This document shows positions 7,534 to 16,397 of a stretch of 64,000 nucleotides of DNA, piece by piece. The stretch is taken from assembly GCF_963378095.1 (NCBI RefSeq), contig NZ_OY726397.1:3534001-3598000 (forward strand). The letters are read 5' to 3'. This DNA comes from Mycolicibacterium sp. MU0053. GTDB taxonomy: Bacteria > Actinomycetota > Actinomycetes > Mycobacteriales > Mycobacteriaceae. A model generated the notes under the pieces. The model did not search any database. It had not been told where the DNA came from and saw only the letters and a program-made list of their open reading frames with translations. Positions within the stretch are counted from its first letter, which is position 1; the number at the start of each line of letters is the position of its first letter. Made by a program: the position numbers and the translations under genes.

Positions 7534-8618
7534 CCGACTCCCCGCCCGCGGGCACCGCCCGGCGCGAAGCGTCGCGCTGGATCCTGCACGTCGATCTCGA
7601 CCAGTTCCTGGCCGCCGTCGAACTGCGCCGGCACCCCGATCTGGTCGGGCTGCCCGTCATCGTGGGCGGCAACGGGGATCCCCACGAAGCACGCAAGGTG
7701 GTGACGTGCGCATCGTATGAGGCCCGGGAGTTCGGGGTGCACGCCGGCATGCCACTGCGGACCGCGGCCCGGCGCTGTCCGAACGCGACATTCCTGCCGG
7801 CGGATCCCGCGGCCTACGACGCCGCCTCGGAGGTGGTGATGGAACTGCTGCGCGACCTCGGCCATCCCTGCGAGGTCTGGGGCTGGGACGAGGCCTACCT
7901 GGCCGCGCACACCGACGATCCGGTCGCGCTGGCCGAACAGATCAGGGCCGTCATTGCGGCCGAGACCGGACTGTCGTGTTCCGTCGGCATCAGCGATAAC
8001 AAGCAACGCGCCAAAGTCGCCACCGGGTTCGCCAAGCCCGCTCGCGTCTTCCGCCTCACCGACACGAACTGGATGGACGTCATGGCCCAGCGCCCGGTCG
8101 ACGCGCTGTGGGGCGTCGGCCCCAAGACCGCCAAGAAGCTGGCCGCCATGGGCGTCACCACGGTGCGCGACCTCGCCCATACCGATGCCGAGACCTTGAC
8201 CTCGGCCTTCGGACCGTCCACCGGGCTGTGGCTGCTGCTGCTCGCCAAGGGCGGCGGTGACGACGACGTCAGCCCGCAGCCCTGGGTGCCGCGTTCGCGC
8301 AGTCACGTGGTGACCTTTCCCACCGATCTCACCGACCGTGGCGAAATAGATTCGGCCGTCATCGAATTGGCGCAGCGCACGCTCGGCGAGGTCGTCGCCG
8401 ACGGCCGCATCGTGACGCGAGTGGCCGTGACCGTCCGCACCAGCACGTTCTACACCCGGACCAAGATCCGCAAGCTCGCCGCGCCCAGCACGGCAGCGAC
8501 AGTGATCACCGAGACGGCACTGGCGGTGCTCGATCAGTTCGAACTAGACCGCCCCGTCCGGTTGCTCGGCGTGCGACTGGAACTACAGATGCCCGCTCAA
8601 GAGTTGAACCGCCGATAG
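7521..8618 (+). CDS. dinB2: Y-family DNA polymerase IV (DinB2)
   Basis: This 365-residue translesion or damage-tolerant polymerase of the DinB family is the probable counterpart of M. tuberculosis dinP/dinB2 (Rv3056). Catalytic carboxylates are in HVDLDQF near the N-terminus and WGWDEAYL near residue 115. The YEAREFGVHAGMPLRTAARRCP finger region and a WGVGPKTAKKLAAMGV helix-hairpin-helix thumb are clear, and the little-finger domain ends LLGVRLELQ. I prefer the GTG at 7521, which overlaps the TetR stop. An in-frame GTG at 7497 would add eight residues. The C-terminus lacks an obvious beta-clamp motif. Its 3' end overlaps the convergent peptidase gene by 22 bp. Confidence 0.9.
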   Translation: MRDVADSPPAGTARREASRWILHVDLDQFLAAVELRRHPDLVGLPVIVGGNGDPHEARKVVTCASYEAREFGVHAGMPLRTAARRCPNATFLPADPAAYDAASEVVMELLRDLGHPCEVWGWDEAYLAAHTDDPVALAEQIRAVIAAETGLSCSVGISDNKQRAKVATGFAKPARVFRLTDTNWMDVMAQRPVDALWGVGPKTAKKLAAMGVTTVRDLAHTDAETLTSAFGPSTGLWLLLLAKGGGDDDVSPQPWVPRSRSHVVTFPTDLTDRGEIDSAVIELAQRTLGEVVADGRIVTRVAVTVRTSTFYTRTKIRKLAAPSTAATVITETALAVLDQFELDRPVRLLGVRLELQMPAQELNRR

Positions 8619-10093
8619 CAGAGATCGCCGTCGGACTGGTCCAGCAGACCGGAGCGAAACGCCACGATCCTGGTGAACCCCGCCGGCACGGTGGCGCCGT
8701 CGACGTCGGTGGCCACCCTTCCATTGGTCAGCAGTCCCGCCGCGGCCTCGTCGACGTCACCGGCTGTCAGCCACAGCTTCTCCCCCGACTCGATCTCCAC
8801 CGGGTCGCTGAGGTGGCGCTGCGCCACGCCGGTCAGGCACGCGGTGCGCAGCGCCGCCGCGGCCGACCGCAACGGCAGGCCCCGTTCCTGCTGCACCGCC
8901 AGCAGATACCGGGACACCACGATGGACAACGCGGTGTTGTCGCCTTGCAGCAGCACAGCATCCGTCCGCTCATCGCCGGCCTCGCCCATGGTCCGCAGCG
9001 GATCGACATCCACGGTGACGGTGTTGGTGGCCGGGCAGTAGGACGCGGGCGGACTGGGCTGCGCGTCGGGGCAGCGGTGATCGTCCTGCGACAAGGCGAA
9101 TGCCAGGCTGGGCGCCTGCTTCGGTTCGTAGATCTGATTGAGACCCTCGAAAAGCACCGTCAAAGTCCGTTCGTTGATGGGGGCCTCACCGGTCTCGACG
9201 GCACCGTCGCGGCTTTCCTGGAGGTTCATCGGAAGCTCCCCGCGACGTTCCTCGACATCGCGCAGATCGATTGCGGCACAACTGTCGAGCCCGCGAACGA
9301 AGCCGGTCTGGAAAGCGGCGACCCGGTCCACCGCGGTACCGTGCCCGAATTCGAGCATCTTGGTGTCGTCGGGCCCCAGGACGGGATCCCGGATCGCGAT
9401 CAAACTGGCCAGGACGTGGCTCAAGCCGTCGGCGGTGTCGATCTGGAACCGACGCGAATTCCCTTCGGCGACATGCCGGATGTAAACGCCGGCAAAACAA
9501 TCCGCCTGCTGCTCCCGCACGATCGGCGCGGTGTCCTGGTCCACGAGTTCGGCCAGGTACTGCAGCGCGTGCCCGTATTCGTGGGCCACCAACCCCACCA
9601 CCGACATCGGACCGAAGTACTTCACTCCGATCGGTAGCAGTAGGCCCCGGTCCCAGGCGATCGACCGGTCCCGCGGACAGAAGAACGCATTCGGCTGACC
9701 GTAGGGGCTCGCACCGCAGATGCGCGGGCTGTCGCGATCCTCGGAGTCGTAGGAGATCAACCGGTTCACCCTGCGAAACGTCCCCGCGAATGCCTCCCGG
9801 TAGTGCGCCGACCAGAATTCCTCGATGTCGTTGACGGCCAGCAGCGCCAGGGCGTCGATCTCCCCCTGGTCGGTGTTGAACACCTTGCCGACGGGTCGGG
9901 GCGCATCGGGACGCGGCCCGCTGGGCCCGTCGACCGCGGGCAGGCCGCCAACCCGGAACGGGTCGTACAGCGGCGATACGGCGGATCCCTCGGTGTGTTC
10001 CGAGCACCCGCTCAAGGCCGCGGCCACCGCTACGACCATCAACACCGCCAGCGCCACTGCGCAGGTCCGGGCGCGGTGCGGGAGCTTCGTCAT
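8597..10093 (-). CDS. lipoprotein zinc metallopeptidase (HExxH)
   Basis: This 498-residue exported protein has a basic N-terminus, a hydrophobic signal segment and a lipobox LSGC near residue 28, so it is probably anchored to the outer face of the membrane. The zinc site is GLVAHEYGHALQ (HExxH) with REQQADCFAGVY about 30 residues later supplying a Glu/Asp ligand, as in neutral zinc metallopeptidases. The ATG at 10093 has a ggaagga ribosome site, and a longer upstream frame to 10171 has none. The substrate is unknown. The gene belongs to a block absent from the M. tuberculosis order between dinB2 and the SDR gene. Confidence 0.85.
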   Translation of the reverse strand: MTKLPHRARTCAVALAVLMVVAVAAALSGCSEHTEGSAVSPLYDPFRVGGLPAVDGPSGPRPDAPRPVGKVFNTDQGEIDALALLAVNDIEEFWSAHYREAFAGTFRRVNRLISYDSEDRDSPRICGASPYGQPNAFFCPRDRSIAWDRGLLLPIGVKYFGPMSVVGLVAHEYGHALQYLAELVDQDTAPIVREQQADCFAGVYIRHVAEGNSRRFQIDTADGLSHVLASLIAIRDPVLGPDDTKMLEFGHGTAVDRVAAFQTGFVRGLDSCAAIDLRDVEERRGELPMNLQESRDGAVETGEAPINERTLTVLFEGLNQIYEPKQAPSLAFALSQDDHRCPDAQPSPPASYCPATNTVTVDVDPLRTMGEAGDERTDAVLLQGDNTALSIVVSRYLLAVQQERGLPLRSAAAALRTACLTGVAQRHLSDPVEIESGEKLWLTAGDVDEAAAGLLTNGRVATDVDGATVPAGFTRIVAFRSGLLDQSDGDLCYRRFNS

Positions 10094-10343
10094 GGTGTGT
10101 CCTTCCCGTTCGACGCCCGAGGAGCGCCAGCAATCGCCACGTTTCGGGACAAATCGTAGCTCATGCTTCACTTTGCGCCTGTCAGTTTCGCGGATAACGG
10201 CGTTGAATCGATGAAACCGAAGCGCTAAGCCGGCCGCACCACCGGCGGAACCGCGCTGGATTGCCGTCGTCTAGCCCATTTGAGCTGCATTTATACCGGA
10301 TAGCTCGGCGGCCCGAAGACGAATGCATCGCGCCCCCTTGCGG

Positions 10344-10373
10344 TGCTACGGTTTATCACTTAAAGTCGTAGCA
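10344..10373 (+). promoter_or_regulatory. inverted repeat upstream of secreted sensor-like gene
   Basis: Arms tgctacg (10344-10350) and cgtagca (10367-10373) are perfectly complementary with 16 nt between. The repeat ends about 37 bp before the ATG of the next gene, just upstream of its aaggaga ribosome site. It may be an operator or a leader hairpin; I cannot tell which. Confidence 0.35.
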
Positions 10374-10410
10374 TCCGATCCCGGTATCGGGTCCGAGCAA
10401 GGAGAGCGCG

Positions 10411-11118
10411 ATGACACGAACCATCCCCCTGGTAGCGCTGACGGGCGCCATCGCTGCGGCCGGTTTCGCCGCCGCCCCGGCATCGGCCCTGACCGGGCCG
10501 CACCCCACGTTCACCTACGTCTCGCACCTGGAGGCGCTGCTGCCGACGCCGGATCAACTCGGGCGCATCACCCGCGCGTCGGCGCCGATGCGGGTGGTGG
10601 GCTCCGCCGCGGAGCTGCTCGACTCCGCCGCGGGCAACCTCGAACCCGCGCGCTGCATGGGCGCCTATGAGCCCGGACACCGCGAGGCCTATCGGGTCGC
10701 CGGGCCGACGAGCGTCGCCACCCAGCTGGTCACCGACGGAAAGCCCGGGCGCGCTCGGCATTTCGTGAACCAAACCGTGCTCAGCGCGGCCAGCCCGGAC
10801 GCCGCGGCCGGCCAGGTGCGCGCATCCACCCGTGCCTGGTCGAGCTGCGGTGAACGGGTCGTCGCCCACACCGACACATCTGGTGCGGTCACCGAGTGGG
10901 CGCTGGGCCCGGCCGAACTGCACCGCAACGACACCGTGCTGGTGCAGCGTCAGGTTGGCCGGCACGTGATCTGCGAGCGCGCGATGACCGCCGCCAACGG
11001 AACAGCCGGTGCGGTCATCGCCGACGTGGTCGCCTGCGACCTCCGCGGCGCCGATCCCACCGGCCGAGCCGAACAGATCGCGGTGGCGATCGCGCACAAC
11101 TCGCAGCCGGCCAACTGA
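10411..11118 (+). CDS. secreted PknH-sensor-like domain protein
   Basis: This 235-residue protein has a cleavable signal peptide (MTRTIPLVALTGAIAAAGFAAAPASA) and then a domain resembling the extracellular sensor of the PknH kinase (PF14032). Features are a GSAAELLDSAAG segment, a conserved Cys in EPARCMGAYEP, RAWSSCGERVVAH and VICERAM, whose paired cysteines probably form disulfides. Such stand-alone sensor domains are common mycobacterial cell-envelope proteins of unknown ligand. The ATG follows aaggaga. It is followed 35 bp later by a membrane-anchored paralogue. Confidence 0.8.
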   Translation: MTRTIPLVALTGAIAAAGFAAAPASALTGPHPTFTYVSHLEALLPTPDQLGRITRASAPMRVVGSAAELLDSAAGNLEPARCMGAYEPGHREAYRVAGPTSVATQLVTDGKPGRARHFVNQTVLSAASPDAAAGQVRASTRAWSSCGERVVAHTDTSGAVTEWALGPAELHRNDTVLVQRQVGRHVICERAMTAANGTAGAVIADVVACDLRGADPTGRAEQIAVAIAHNSQPAN

Positions 11119-11153
11119 CCCACGACATCGCTTCGCACCGAAAGGAACCACCA

Positions 11154-12080
11154 ATGAGCACACCCGGCTACGACACGAGCAACGACCAGACCGTACACAT
11201 TCCGCCGCGCGGAGCGAACCTGCCCGGGCCGCAGCCATCCTGGCCGGCCCCGAACTGGCCCCCGCACCCGGGGGTGCCCCCGTGGCAACCGCCCCCGCGT
11301 CCCCGGGCCCAACGGCTGCGCTGGGTTGCGGTCTCGGCCGCGGTGGTGATCGGGGCCGCCACGCTCGGGTCCGTCCTCGTGGCCAACCGCGACGAGCCGG
11401 CGCCGAATCCCCCCGCGGCCGGCGCGGTCGAAGATCCATCACCGCAGGCCGACCCGTCCGACGGGACCGAGACGCCCGATGCGGTCCGCCCCGTACCGGT
11501 GGCGGCGTTGTCCGGTCTGCTGTTGAACCTGCCCGAAGCCGCCGCGGTCGTCGGTTCGGCGACCATGGCGGGCTCCGTCGACTCCGGGGAGCGGATCTAT
11601 GAGGCCATGGCCGACGAACCGCTGGTCGACAACGACTGCATCGCCCTGTATTCGGGCAAGTTATTGGCCTATCGGGGCAGCGGTTTCACCGCGTCCCGGC
11701 AGCAGTTCCTCACCGGTGACGCGCCGCGGCGCAAGCTCGTTCAGACCGTGGTGTCCTTCGCCGACCCCGCGGCCGCGCAGCGGCACGTGAGCGCGACGAG
11801 GGCCAAATGGGACGGCTGCGCCAACCGCACCGTCAACCTCGCGGTGGTGGGCGCCACCGCCGGCGAATACTGGGCCGTCCAGAACGTCACCGAGGACGCC
11901 GGGATTCTGTCCACCACCACCATCGAGGAAGCCGGCGACGGCTGGCTGTGCAGAAATGCCCTCGCGGCGCGCAACAACATCGTGCTGGATTTCGCGATTT
12001 GCGGCACCGACGTGCCGGAGTCCGCGGTACCTGCCTTCGTCGACAAGGTCGCCGGCAAGATCGCGCGCATCCGGGATTGA
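11154..12080 (+). CDS. membrane-anchored PknH-sensor-like domain protein
   Basis: This 308-residue protein has a Pro-rich cytoplasmic N-terminus (about residues 1-58), one transmembrane helix (WVAVSAAVVIGAATLGSVLVA, about 59-79), a Pro/Asp linker and an extracytoplasmic PknH-sensor-like domain. Typical family segments are VVGSATMAGSVDSGERIYE, LVDNDCIALYSGK, RAKWDGCANRTVNL and GWLCRNALAARNNIVLDFAICG, with four cysteines placed to form two disulfides. The ATG at 11154 has an aaaggaa ribosome site. With the preceding secreted paralogue it forms a two-gene operon. No kinase domain is present. Confidence 0.82.
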   Translation: MSTPGYDTSNDQTVHIPPRGANLPGPQPSWPAPNWPPHPGVPPWQPPPRPRAQRLRWVAVSAAVVIGAATLGSVLVANRDEPAPNPPAAGAVEDPSPQADPSDGTETPDAVRPVPVAALSGLLLNLPEAAAVVGSATMAGSVDSGERIYEAMADEPLVDNDCIALYSGKLLAYRGSGFTASRQQFLTGDAPRRKLVQTVVSFADPAAAQRHVSATRAKWDGCANRTVNLAVVGATAGEYWAVQNVTEDAGILSTTTIEEAGDGWLCRNALAARNNIVLDFAICGTDVPESAVPAFVDKVAGKIARIRD

Positions 12081-12125
12081 CCGGTGCCCACCGGGGTGTC
12101 ACCGGTACCGGCTACCGTCGGCCCC

Positions 12126-13241
12126 ATGCTGTCGACCGTCGCCATCCACGGCTACCGATCCCTGCGGGACACGGTGTTGCCGCTGAGTCGACTGACCGTA
12201 CTCACCGGCGCCAACGGCACCGGTAAGTCCTCGGTGTACCGGGCGTTGCGGTTGCTGTCCGACTGCGGCCGCGGCGAGGTCATCGCGGCACTGGCCCGCG
12301 AGGGCGGTCTACAGTCGGCGCTGTGGGCCGGGTCCGGCACCAAGAAACGTACCGTGGAGCTCAAACTCGGCTATGCCGCCGACGATTTCGGCTACCTCGT
12401 GGATCTCGGCCTGCCGCAGATCGCCGGCCACACTTCGAAGTTCGACCGGGATCCGGAGATCAAACGCGAGGTGGTGTTCGCCGGTTCGGTGCTGCGGCCG
12501 GCGACGACATTGGTGCGTCGGGGCGGTCCACTGGCGCAAGCCTGCGACGACTCCGGACGCGGATTCGCCGAATTGACCCGGGCGCTGCCGTCCTACCACA
12601 GCGTCCTCGCCGAATTCGCCCATCCGGGACAGTCGCCGGAACTCGCCGCCGTGCGAGACCGGTTGCGCGGCTGGCGGTTCTACGACGGCTTCCGCGTGGA
12701 CGACGGGGCGCCCGCGCGCCGGGCCAGCGTCGGCACCCGCAGCCCGGTGCTCGCCGACGACGGTGGCAACCTGGCCGCAGCAATCCAGACGGTCCTCGAA
12801 GCCGGCTTCGAGGACCTGCCCCACGCGGTTGCCGAGGCTTTTGCCGGCGCGACCATCGCGACCTCGGTCAGCGACGGCTACTTCGATGTGCAATTGCATC
12901 AGCCCGGCGTGCTACGGCCTCTGAGATCCGCCGAATTATCGGATGGCACACTGCGTTTCCTGCTCTGGGCCGCCGCACTGTGCAGTCCGCAACCGCCATC
13001 GCTGATGGTGCTCAACGAACCGGAGACCTCGTTGCACCCGGAGTTGGCGCAACCATTGGCCCGGCTGATCAGCGCCGCGGCCCACCGGACTCAGGTCTTC
13101 GTGGTGACCCATTCGCGCCAGCTGCTCGAATACCTCGGCGCGGACGCCGCCGTGCTGGAGTTGATCAAGGAATCGGGTCAGACGCGGGTAGCGGGGCAGG
13201 GTCTGCTGGATGCTCCTGCGTGGCAGTGGGGTTCGCGGTGA
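12126..13241 (+). CDS. AAA family ATPase (OLD/RecF-like)
   Basis: This 371-residue ABC/SMC-type ATPase has Walker A GANGTGKSS (about residue 27), an ABC-signature-like ELSDGTLRFLLWAAAL and Walker B PPSLMVLNEPETSLHPELAQPL, then the switch VFVVTHSRQLLE. The Asp usually preceding the Walker B Glu is Asn, which is common in this subfamily. There is no Toprim nuclease domain, unlike full OLD proteins, so any partner nuclease is absent. Related ATPases occur alone in many actinobacteria with unknown function. The ATG at 12126 begins the conserved strand. The 3' end overlaps the convergent SDR gene by 77 bp. Confidence 0.82.
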   Translation: MLSTVAIHGYRSLRDTVLPLSRLTVLTGANGTGKSSVYRALRLLSDCGRGEVIAALAREGGLQSALWAGSGTKKRTVELKLGYAADDFGYLVDLGLPQIAGHTSKFDRDPEIKREVVFAGSVLRPATTLVRRGGPLAQACDDSGRGFAELTRALPSYHSVLAEFAHPGQSPELAAVRDRLRGWRFYDGFRVDDGAPARRASVGTRSPVLADDGGNLAAAIQTVLEAGFEDLPHAVAEAFAGATIATSVSDGYFDVQLHQPGVLRPLRSAELSDGTLRFLLWAAALCSPQPPSLMVLNEPETSLHPELAQPLARLISAAAHRTQVFVVTHSRQLLEYLGADAAVLELIKESGQTRVAGQGLLDAPAWQWGSR

Positions 13242-14106
13242 GCGCCCCGGCACTCCAGTTCGGTCGCGGACGCAGCACCCGGGTGAAGAACACGTTCACC
13301 CGGCGCATCGCGACGCTGTAGGGCCACCACGCCAGCCGCTTGAACGCGTAGAACGCCCGGATGTCTCCCGAGGTGTAGATCAAATACCGGTTCTTCAGTA
13401 TCCCGGCCAGGATCTTGTCCGCCGCCTTCTCCGGTGACACCGCGTGGCCGCTGAACAGGTTCACCCAACGGGCGACCTTGGGGTCGTCGCGGTCCACCCC
13501 GGCGATCTCGACCGTCTGCACCAATCCGGTCTTCACCGCACCCGGCACCACCACCGACACCCCGATGTTGTGGCGGGCCAAATCGAATCGCAGTACCTCC
13601 GAGAGGCCGCGCAGGCCGTACTTGCTGGCACTGTAGGCGGCATGCCACGGCAAGGCCACCAGGCCCGCGGCCGAGGAAACGTTCACCAGCTGACCGCCGG
13701 TGCCCGCGGCCATCATCGGCGGGATGAAGGTCTCGATCACGTGGATCGGACCCATCAGGTTGATGTCGATCATCGATCGCCACTGCCGGTGGCTGAGTTG
13801 GTCGACGGTGCCCCACGCGGAGACGCCCGCGACGTTGAGCACGATGTCCATGGCCGGATGGCTGGTGTGGATGTCGGCGGCAAACCCGGCCACCGCGTCA
13901 TAGTCGGAGATGTCCAACGCGCGATGCTCGCCCACCACGGCGCCCAATGCCCGCACATCGGCGACGGTCTGTTCCAGACCCGCGGCGTCGCGGTCGGTCA
14001 GGTACAACTCGGCCCCGTCGGCCGCCAGCCGCAGCGCGATCGCGCGTCCGATGCCGCTGGCAGCGCCGGTGACAAAGCACCGCTTCCCGCCGAAACTCTT
14101 CACCAT
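13165..14106 (-). CDS. short-chain dehydrogenase/reductase (Rv3057c-like)
   Basis: This 313-residue SDR has the NAD(P) motif TGAASGIG, the NVAG motif (VLNVAGVS), catalytic Ser in VNVSSAAG and YSASK carrying Tyr and Lys. The extended C-terminus (NRYLIYTSGDIRAFYAFKRLAWWPYSVAMRRVN) resembles mycobacterial SDRs acting near membranes. It pairs with the upstream TetR gene (26 bp) and lies divergent from cyp136, matching the Rv3057c-Rv3058c-Rv3059 order. The last ~30 residues are Pro/Ala-rich and encoded over the AAA ATPase gene end, so the C-terminus may be a recent extension. The substrate is unknown. Confidence 0.88.
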   Translation of the reverse strand: MVKSFGGKRCFVTGAASGIGRAIALRLAADGAELYLTDRDAAGLEQTVADVRALGAVVGEHRALDISDYDAVAGFAADIHTSHPAMDIVLNVAGVSAWGTVDQLSHRQWRSMIDINLMGPIHVIETFIPPMMAAGTGGQLVNVSSAAGLVALPWHAAYSASKYGLRGLSEVLRFDLARHNIGVSVVVPGAVKTGLVQTVEIAGVDRDDPKVARWVNLFSGHAVSPEKAADKILAGILKNRYLIYTSGDIRAFYAFKRLAWWPYSVAMRRVNVFFTRVLRPRPNWSAGALTANPTATQEHPADPAPLPASDPIP

Positions 14107-14132
14107 GATCGAAACGATACCGACGGTATCGC

Positions 14133-14786
14133 TCAGAGGGCGGCGCCGCCCCACAAGCTGGTCAGCCACAACTGTTCGAGAACGCCGACGCCGCGTTCGA
14201 TGCCGCGGTCGGGGCAGAGGAAGCGCTGATCGCGCGAGAGCAACATCACGGTGGTGGCGCCCAGGGTTCGGATCAGCGCGGGGACGTCGTCGCTGATCGG
14301 GCGCGCGGTACCGGCCGCGATCTCGTTGCGGACCACCTCGACGATCTGGTCGACGACGCGGGCGAACTGGTCGTCCTGCACCTTGCGGATCTCGGCGTCG
14401 GTGGTGCGGGCGGCGTTACACGCCGTCATGATCGGGTCGTTGCGGGCGAACACGACGGCCGCCGACCCCACCATCCGGCGGGCGAACTCCGCCGGCGATT
14501 CGTCGGCACCGCGTGGGGCGAAGTATTGGGTGAGCTCCTCGAGTTCGTGCGCGGCCTCGGCGAGGATTTGGGCCAATACGGCGTATTTGGAATCGAAGTA
14601 GAAGTAGAAGCCCGACCGCGCCACGCCGGCCCGGTCACTGATGGCGCTCACCGACAGGTCGGCGAAGGGCTTTTCCTCCAACAGTTCGCGCACCGCGTCG
14701 ACGATCGCCTGCCGTTGCTTGTCGCCTCGTCGGCGCCCGGACGGCTCAGCCCCCGCCGTCGGCGTCCTCCGCTGCTCAACACTCAC
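14133..14786 (-). CDS. TetR family regulator (Rv3058c-like)
   Basis: This 217-residue TetR regulator has its DNA-binding domain at about residues 18-65: RQAIVDAVRELLEEKPFADLSVSAISDRAGVARSGFYFYFDSKYAVL. The C-terminal domain is helical. It lies upstream of the SDR gene in the same direction and divergent from cyp136, with an 18-bp palindrome between. It therefore probably represses both the SDR-TetR operon and cyp136 and is released by a P450 substrate-like ligand. The GTG at 14786 is my choice because the earlier frame (to 14897) would run over the palindrome. Confidence 0.87.
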   Translation of the reverse strand: MSVEQRRTPTAGAEPSGRRRGDKQRQAIVDAVRELLEEKPFADLSVSAISDRAGVARSGFYFYFDSKYAVLAQILAEAAHELEELTQYFAPRGADESPAEFARRMVGSAAVVFARNDPIMTACNAARTTDAEIRKVQDDQFARVVDQIVEVVRNEIAAGTARPISDDVPALIRTLGATTVMLLSRDQRFLCPDRGIERGVGVLEQLWLTSLWGGAAL

Positions 14787-14821
14787 GCAACAACCATGCA
14801 CCACGCCGCGGCCGGATGGAA

Positions 14822-14839
14822 ACTTGACACGCGTCAAGT
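14822..14839. promoter_or_regulatory. palindromic operator between TetR gene and cyp136
   Basis: acttgac-acgc-gtcaagt gives perfect 7-bp arms around a 4-bp centre. The site is 35 bp from the TetR start and 69 bp from the cyp136 start, the expected place for a TetR-family operator shared by divergent genes. Confidence 0.7.
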
Positions 14840-14908
14840 CAGCCGGTGAAATAGAGGGCAAGTGGCCCCTGCCACAGCCCGACCCCACCTGCAGCAAAGG
14901 AGCTCCCA

Positions 14909-16396
14909 GTGGCCCCAGCGACGATCAGCACTCCCCGTTACCTGCTTGACCAGGCCAAGCGTCGGCTCACCCCGACCCCCAACACCCTGCCCGGCATGGG
15001 CGCGATCGAAAAGCGCCTAAAGAACAAGAAGTGGGACGAGTTCGTCTTCTCCACTCCGCCGGCCAGCAGTGACCTCAAACCCATCATGGGTGATTCGGGC
15101 CTGCCGGTGCTGGGCCACATGATCGAGATCTTCCGCGGCGGACCTGATTTCATCCTGTCGCAGTACCGCAAGAACGGGCCGGTCCACTTTTCGCACTCCC
15201 CCGCGCTGTCGGCAGTGATGGCGCTCGGCCCCGACGCCACCCAGACCATCTTCTCGAACCGCAACAAGGACTACTCGCAGCGCGCCTGGGATCCGGTGAT
15301 CGGGCCGTTCTTCGAGGGCGGCCTGATGCTGCTCGACTTCGACGAGCACATGTTCCACCGCCGGATCATGCAGGACGCGTTCACCCGCACGCGGCTGACC
15401 GGCTACATCCCGCACATCGACTCGGTCGCTTCGAAGGTGGTCGCCAACGATTGGGTGGCCGACGACCCGCGGTTCCTGATCTTCCCCGCCCTCAAGGAAC
15501 TGACTCTCGACATCGCCTCGGAGGTGTTCATGGGGCACCCCGCGGGCACCGACAAGGAGCTGGTCACCACCATCAACAACGCGTTCACCACGACCACGCG
15601 GGCCGGCAACGCGATCGTGCGCAAGCCGGTGCCCCCGTTGAAGTGGTGGCGTGGCATCCAGGCCCGCAAGACGCTGGAGGACTACTTCAACAGCCGGATC
15701 GACGAGAAGCGGCGCACCGAGAGCACCGATATGTTCAGCGTGCTGTGTCACTCCGCCGACGAGGACGGTCAGACCTTCACCGACGATCAGATCGTCAGCC
15801 ACATGATCTTCTTGATGATGGCCGCGCACGACACGTCCACCTCGACCATGACGACGATGGCCTACCACCTGGCGGCCAACCCCGAGTGGCAGGAGCGGCT
15901 GCGCGAGGAGTCCGAACGCATCGGCGACGGGCCGCTTGACATCGAGGCACTGGAGAAGCTGGAAACCTACGACCTGGTGATCAACGAGGCGCTGCGGATG
16001 ATGACCCCGCTGCCGTTCAACTTCCGCCAGGCCGTGCGCGACACCGATTTGCTCGGCTACTTCATCCCGGCCGGCACCAACGTGGTGACCTGGCCCTCGA
16101 TCAACCACCGGCTGCCCGAGCTTTGGACCGATCCGGACAAGTTCGACCCGGATCGCTTCGCCGAGCCGCGCTCGGAGCACAAGCAGCACCGCTACGCGTT
16201 CGCCCCGTTCGGCGGCGGCGCGCACAAGTGCATCGGCATGGTGTTCGGCCAGCTGGAGATCAAGACCGTCATGCACCGGCTGCTGCGGAAGTACCGGCTC
16301 GAGCTGGCCCACCCGGGCTATCAGCCGCGCTACGACTACGGCGGCATGCCGGTGCCGATCGACGGCATGCCGATCGTGCTGCGCCCCCTGAAGTGA
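14909..16396 (+). CDS. cyp136: cytochrome P450 CYP136
   Basis: This 495-residue heme monooxygenase has the I-helix oxygen-activation motif AAHDTSTSTM, the K-helix ExxR (INEALRMM) and the heme loop FAPFGGGAHKCIG with Cys441 as thiolate ligand. Its CYP51-like layout and synteny (after the Rv3057c and Rv3058c counterparts) identify it as CYP136 (Rv3059). The substrate is not established; sterol- or lipid-like molecules are plausible. The GTG at 14909 follows an aaaggag ribosome site. Redox partners are not adjacent. Confidence 0.93.
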   Translation: MAPATISTPRYLLDQAKRRLTPTPNTLPGMGAIEKRLKNKKWDEFVFSTPPASSDLKPIMGDSGLPVLGHMIEIFRGGPDFILSQYRKNGPVHFSHSPALSAVMALGPDATQTIFSNRNKDYSQRAWDPVIGPFFEGGLMLLDFDEHMFHRRIMQDAFTRTRLTGYIPHIDSVASKVVANDWVADDPRFLIFPALKELTLDIASEVFMGHPAGTDKELVTTINNAFTTTTRAGNAIVRKPVPPLKWWRGIQARKTLEDYFNSRIDEKRRTESTDMFSVLCHSADEDGQTFTDDQIVSHMIFLMMAAHDTSTSTMTTMAYHLAANPEWQERLREESERIGDGPLDIEALEKLETYDLVINEALRMMTPLPFNFRQAVRDTDLLGYFIPAGTNVVTWPSINHRLPELWTDPDKFDPDRFAEPRSEHKQHRYAFAPFGGGAHKCIGMVFGQLEIKTVMHRLLRKYRLELAHPGYQPRYDYGGMPVPIDGMPIVLRPLK

Positions 16397-16397
16397 T

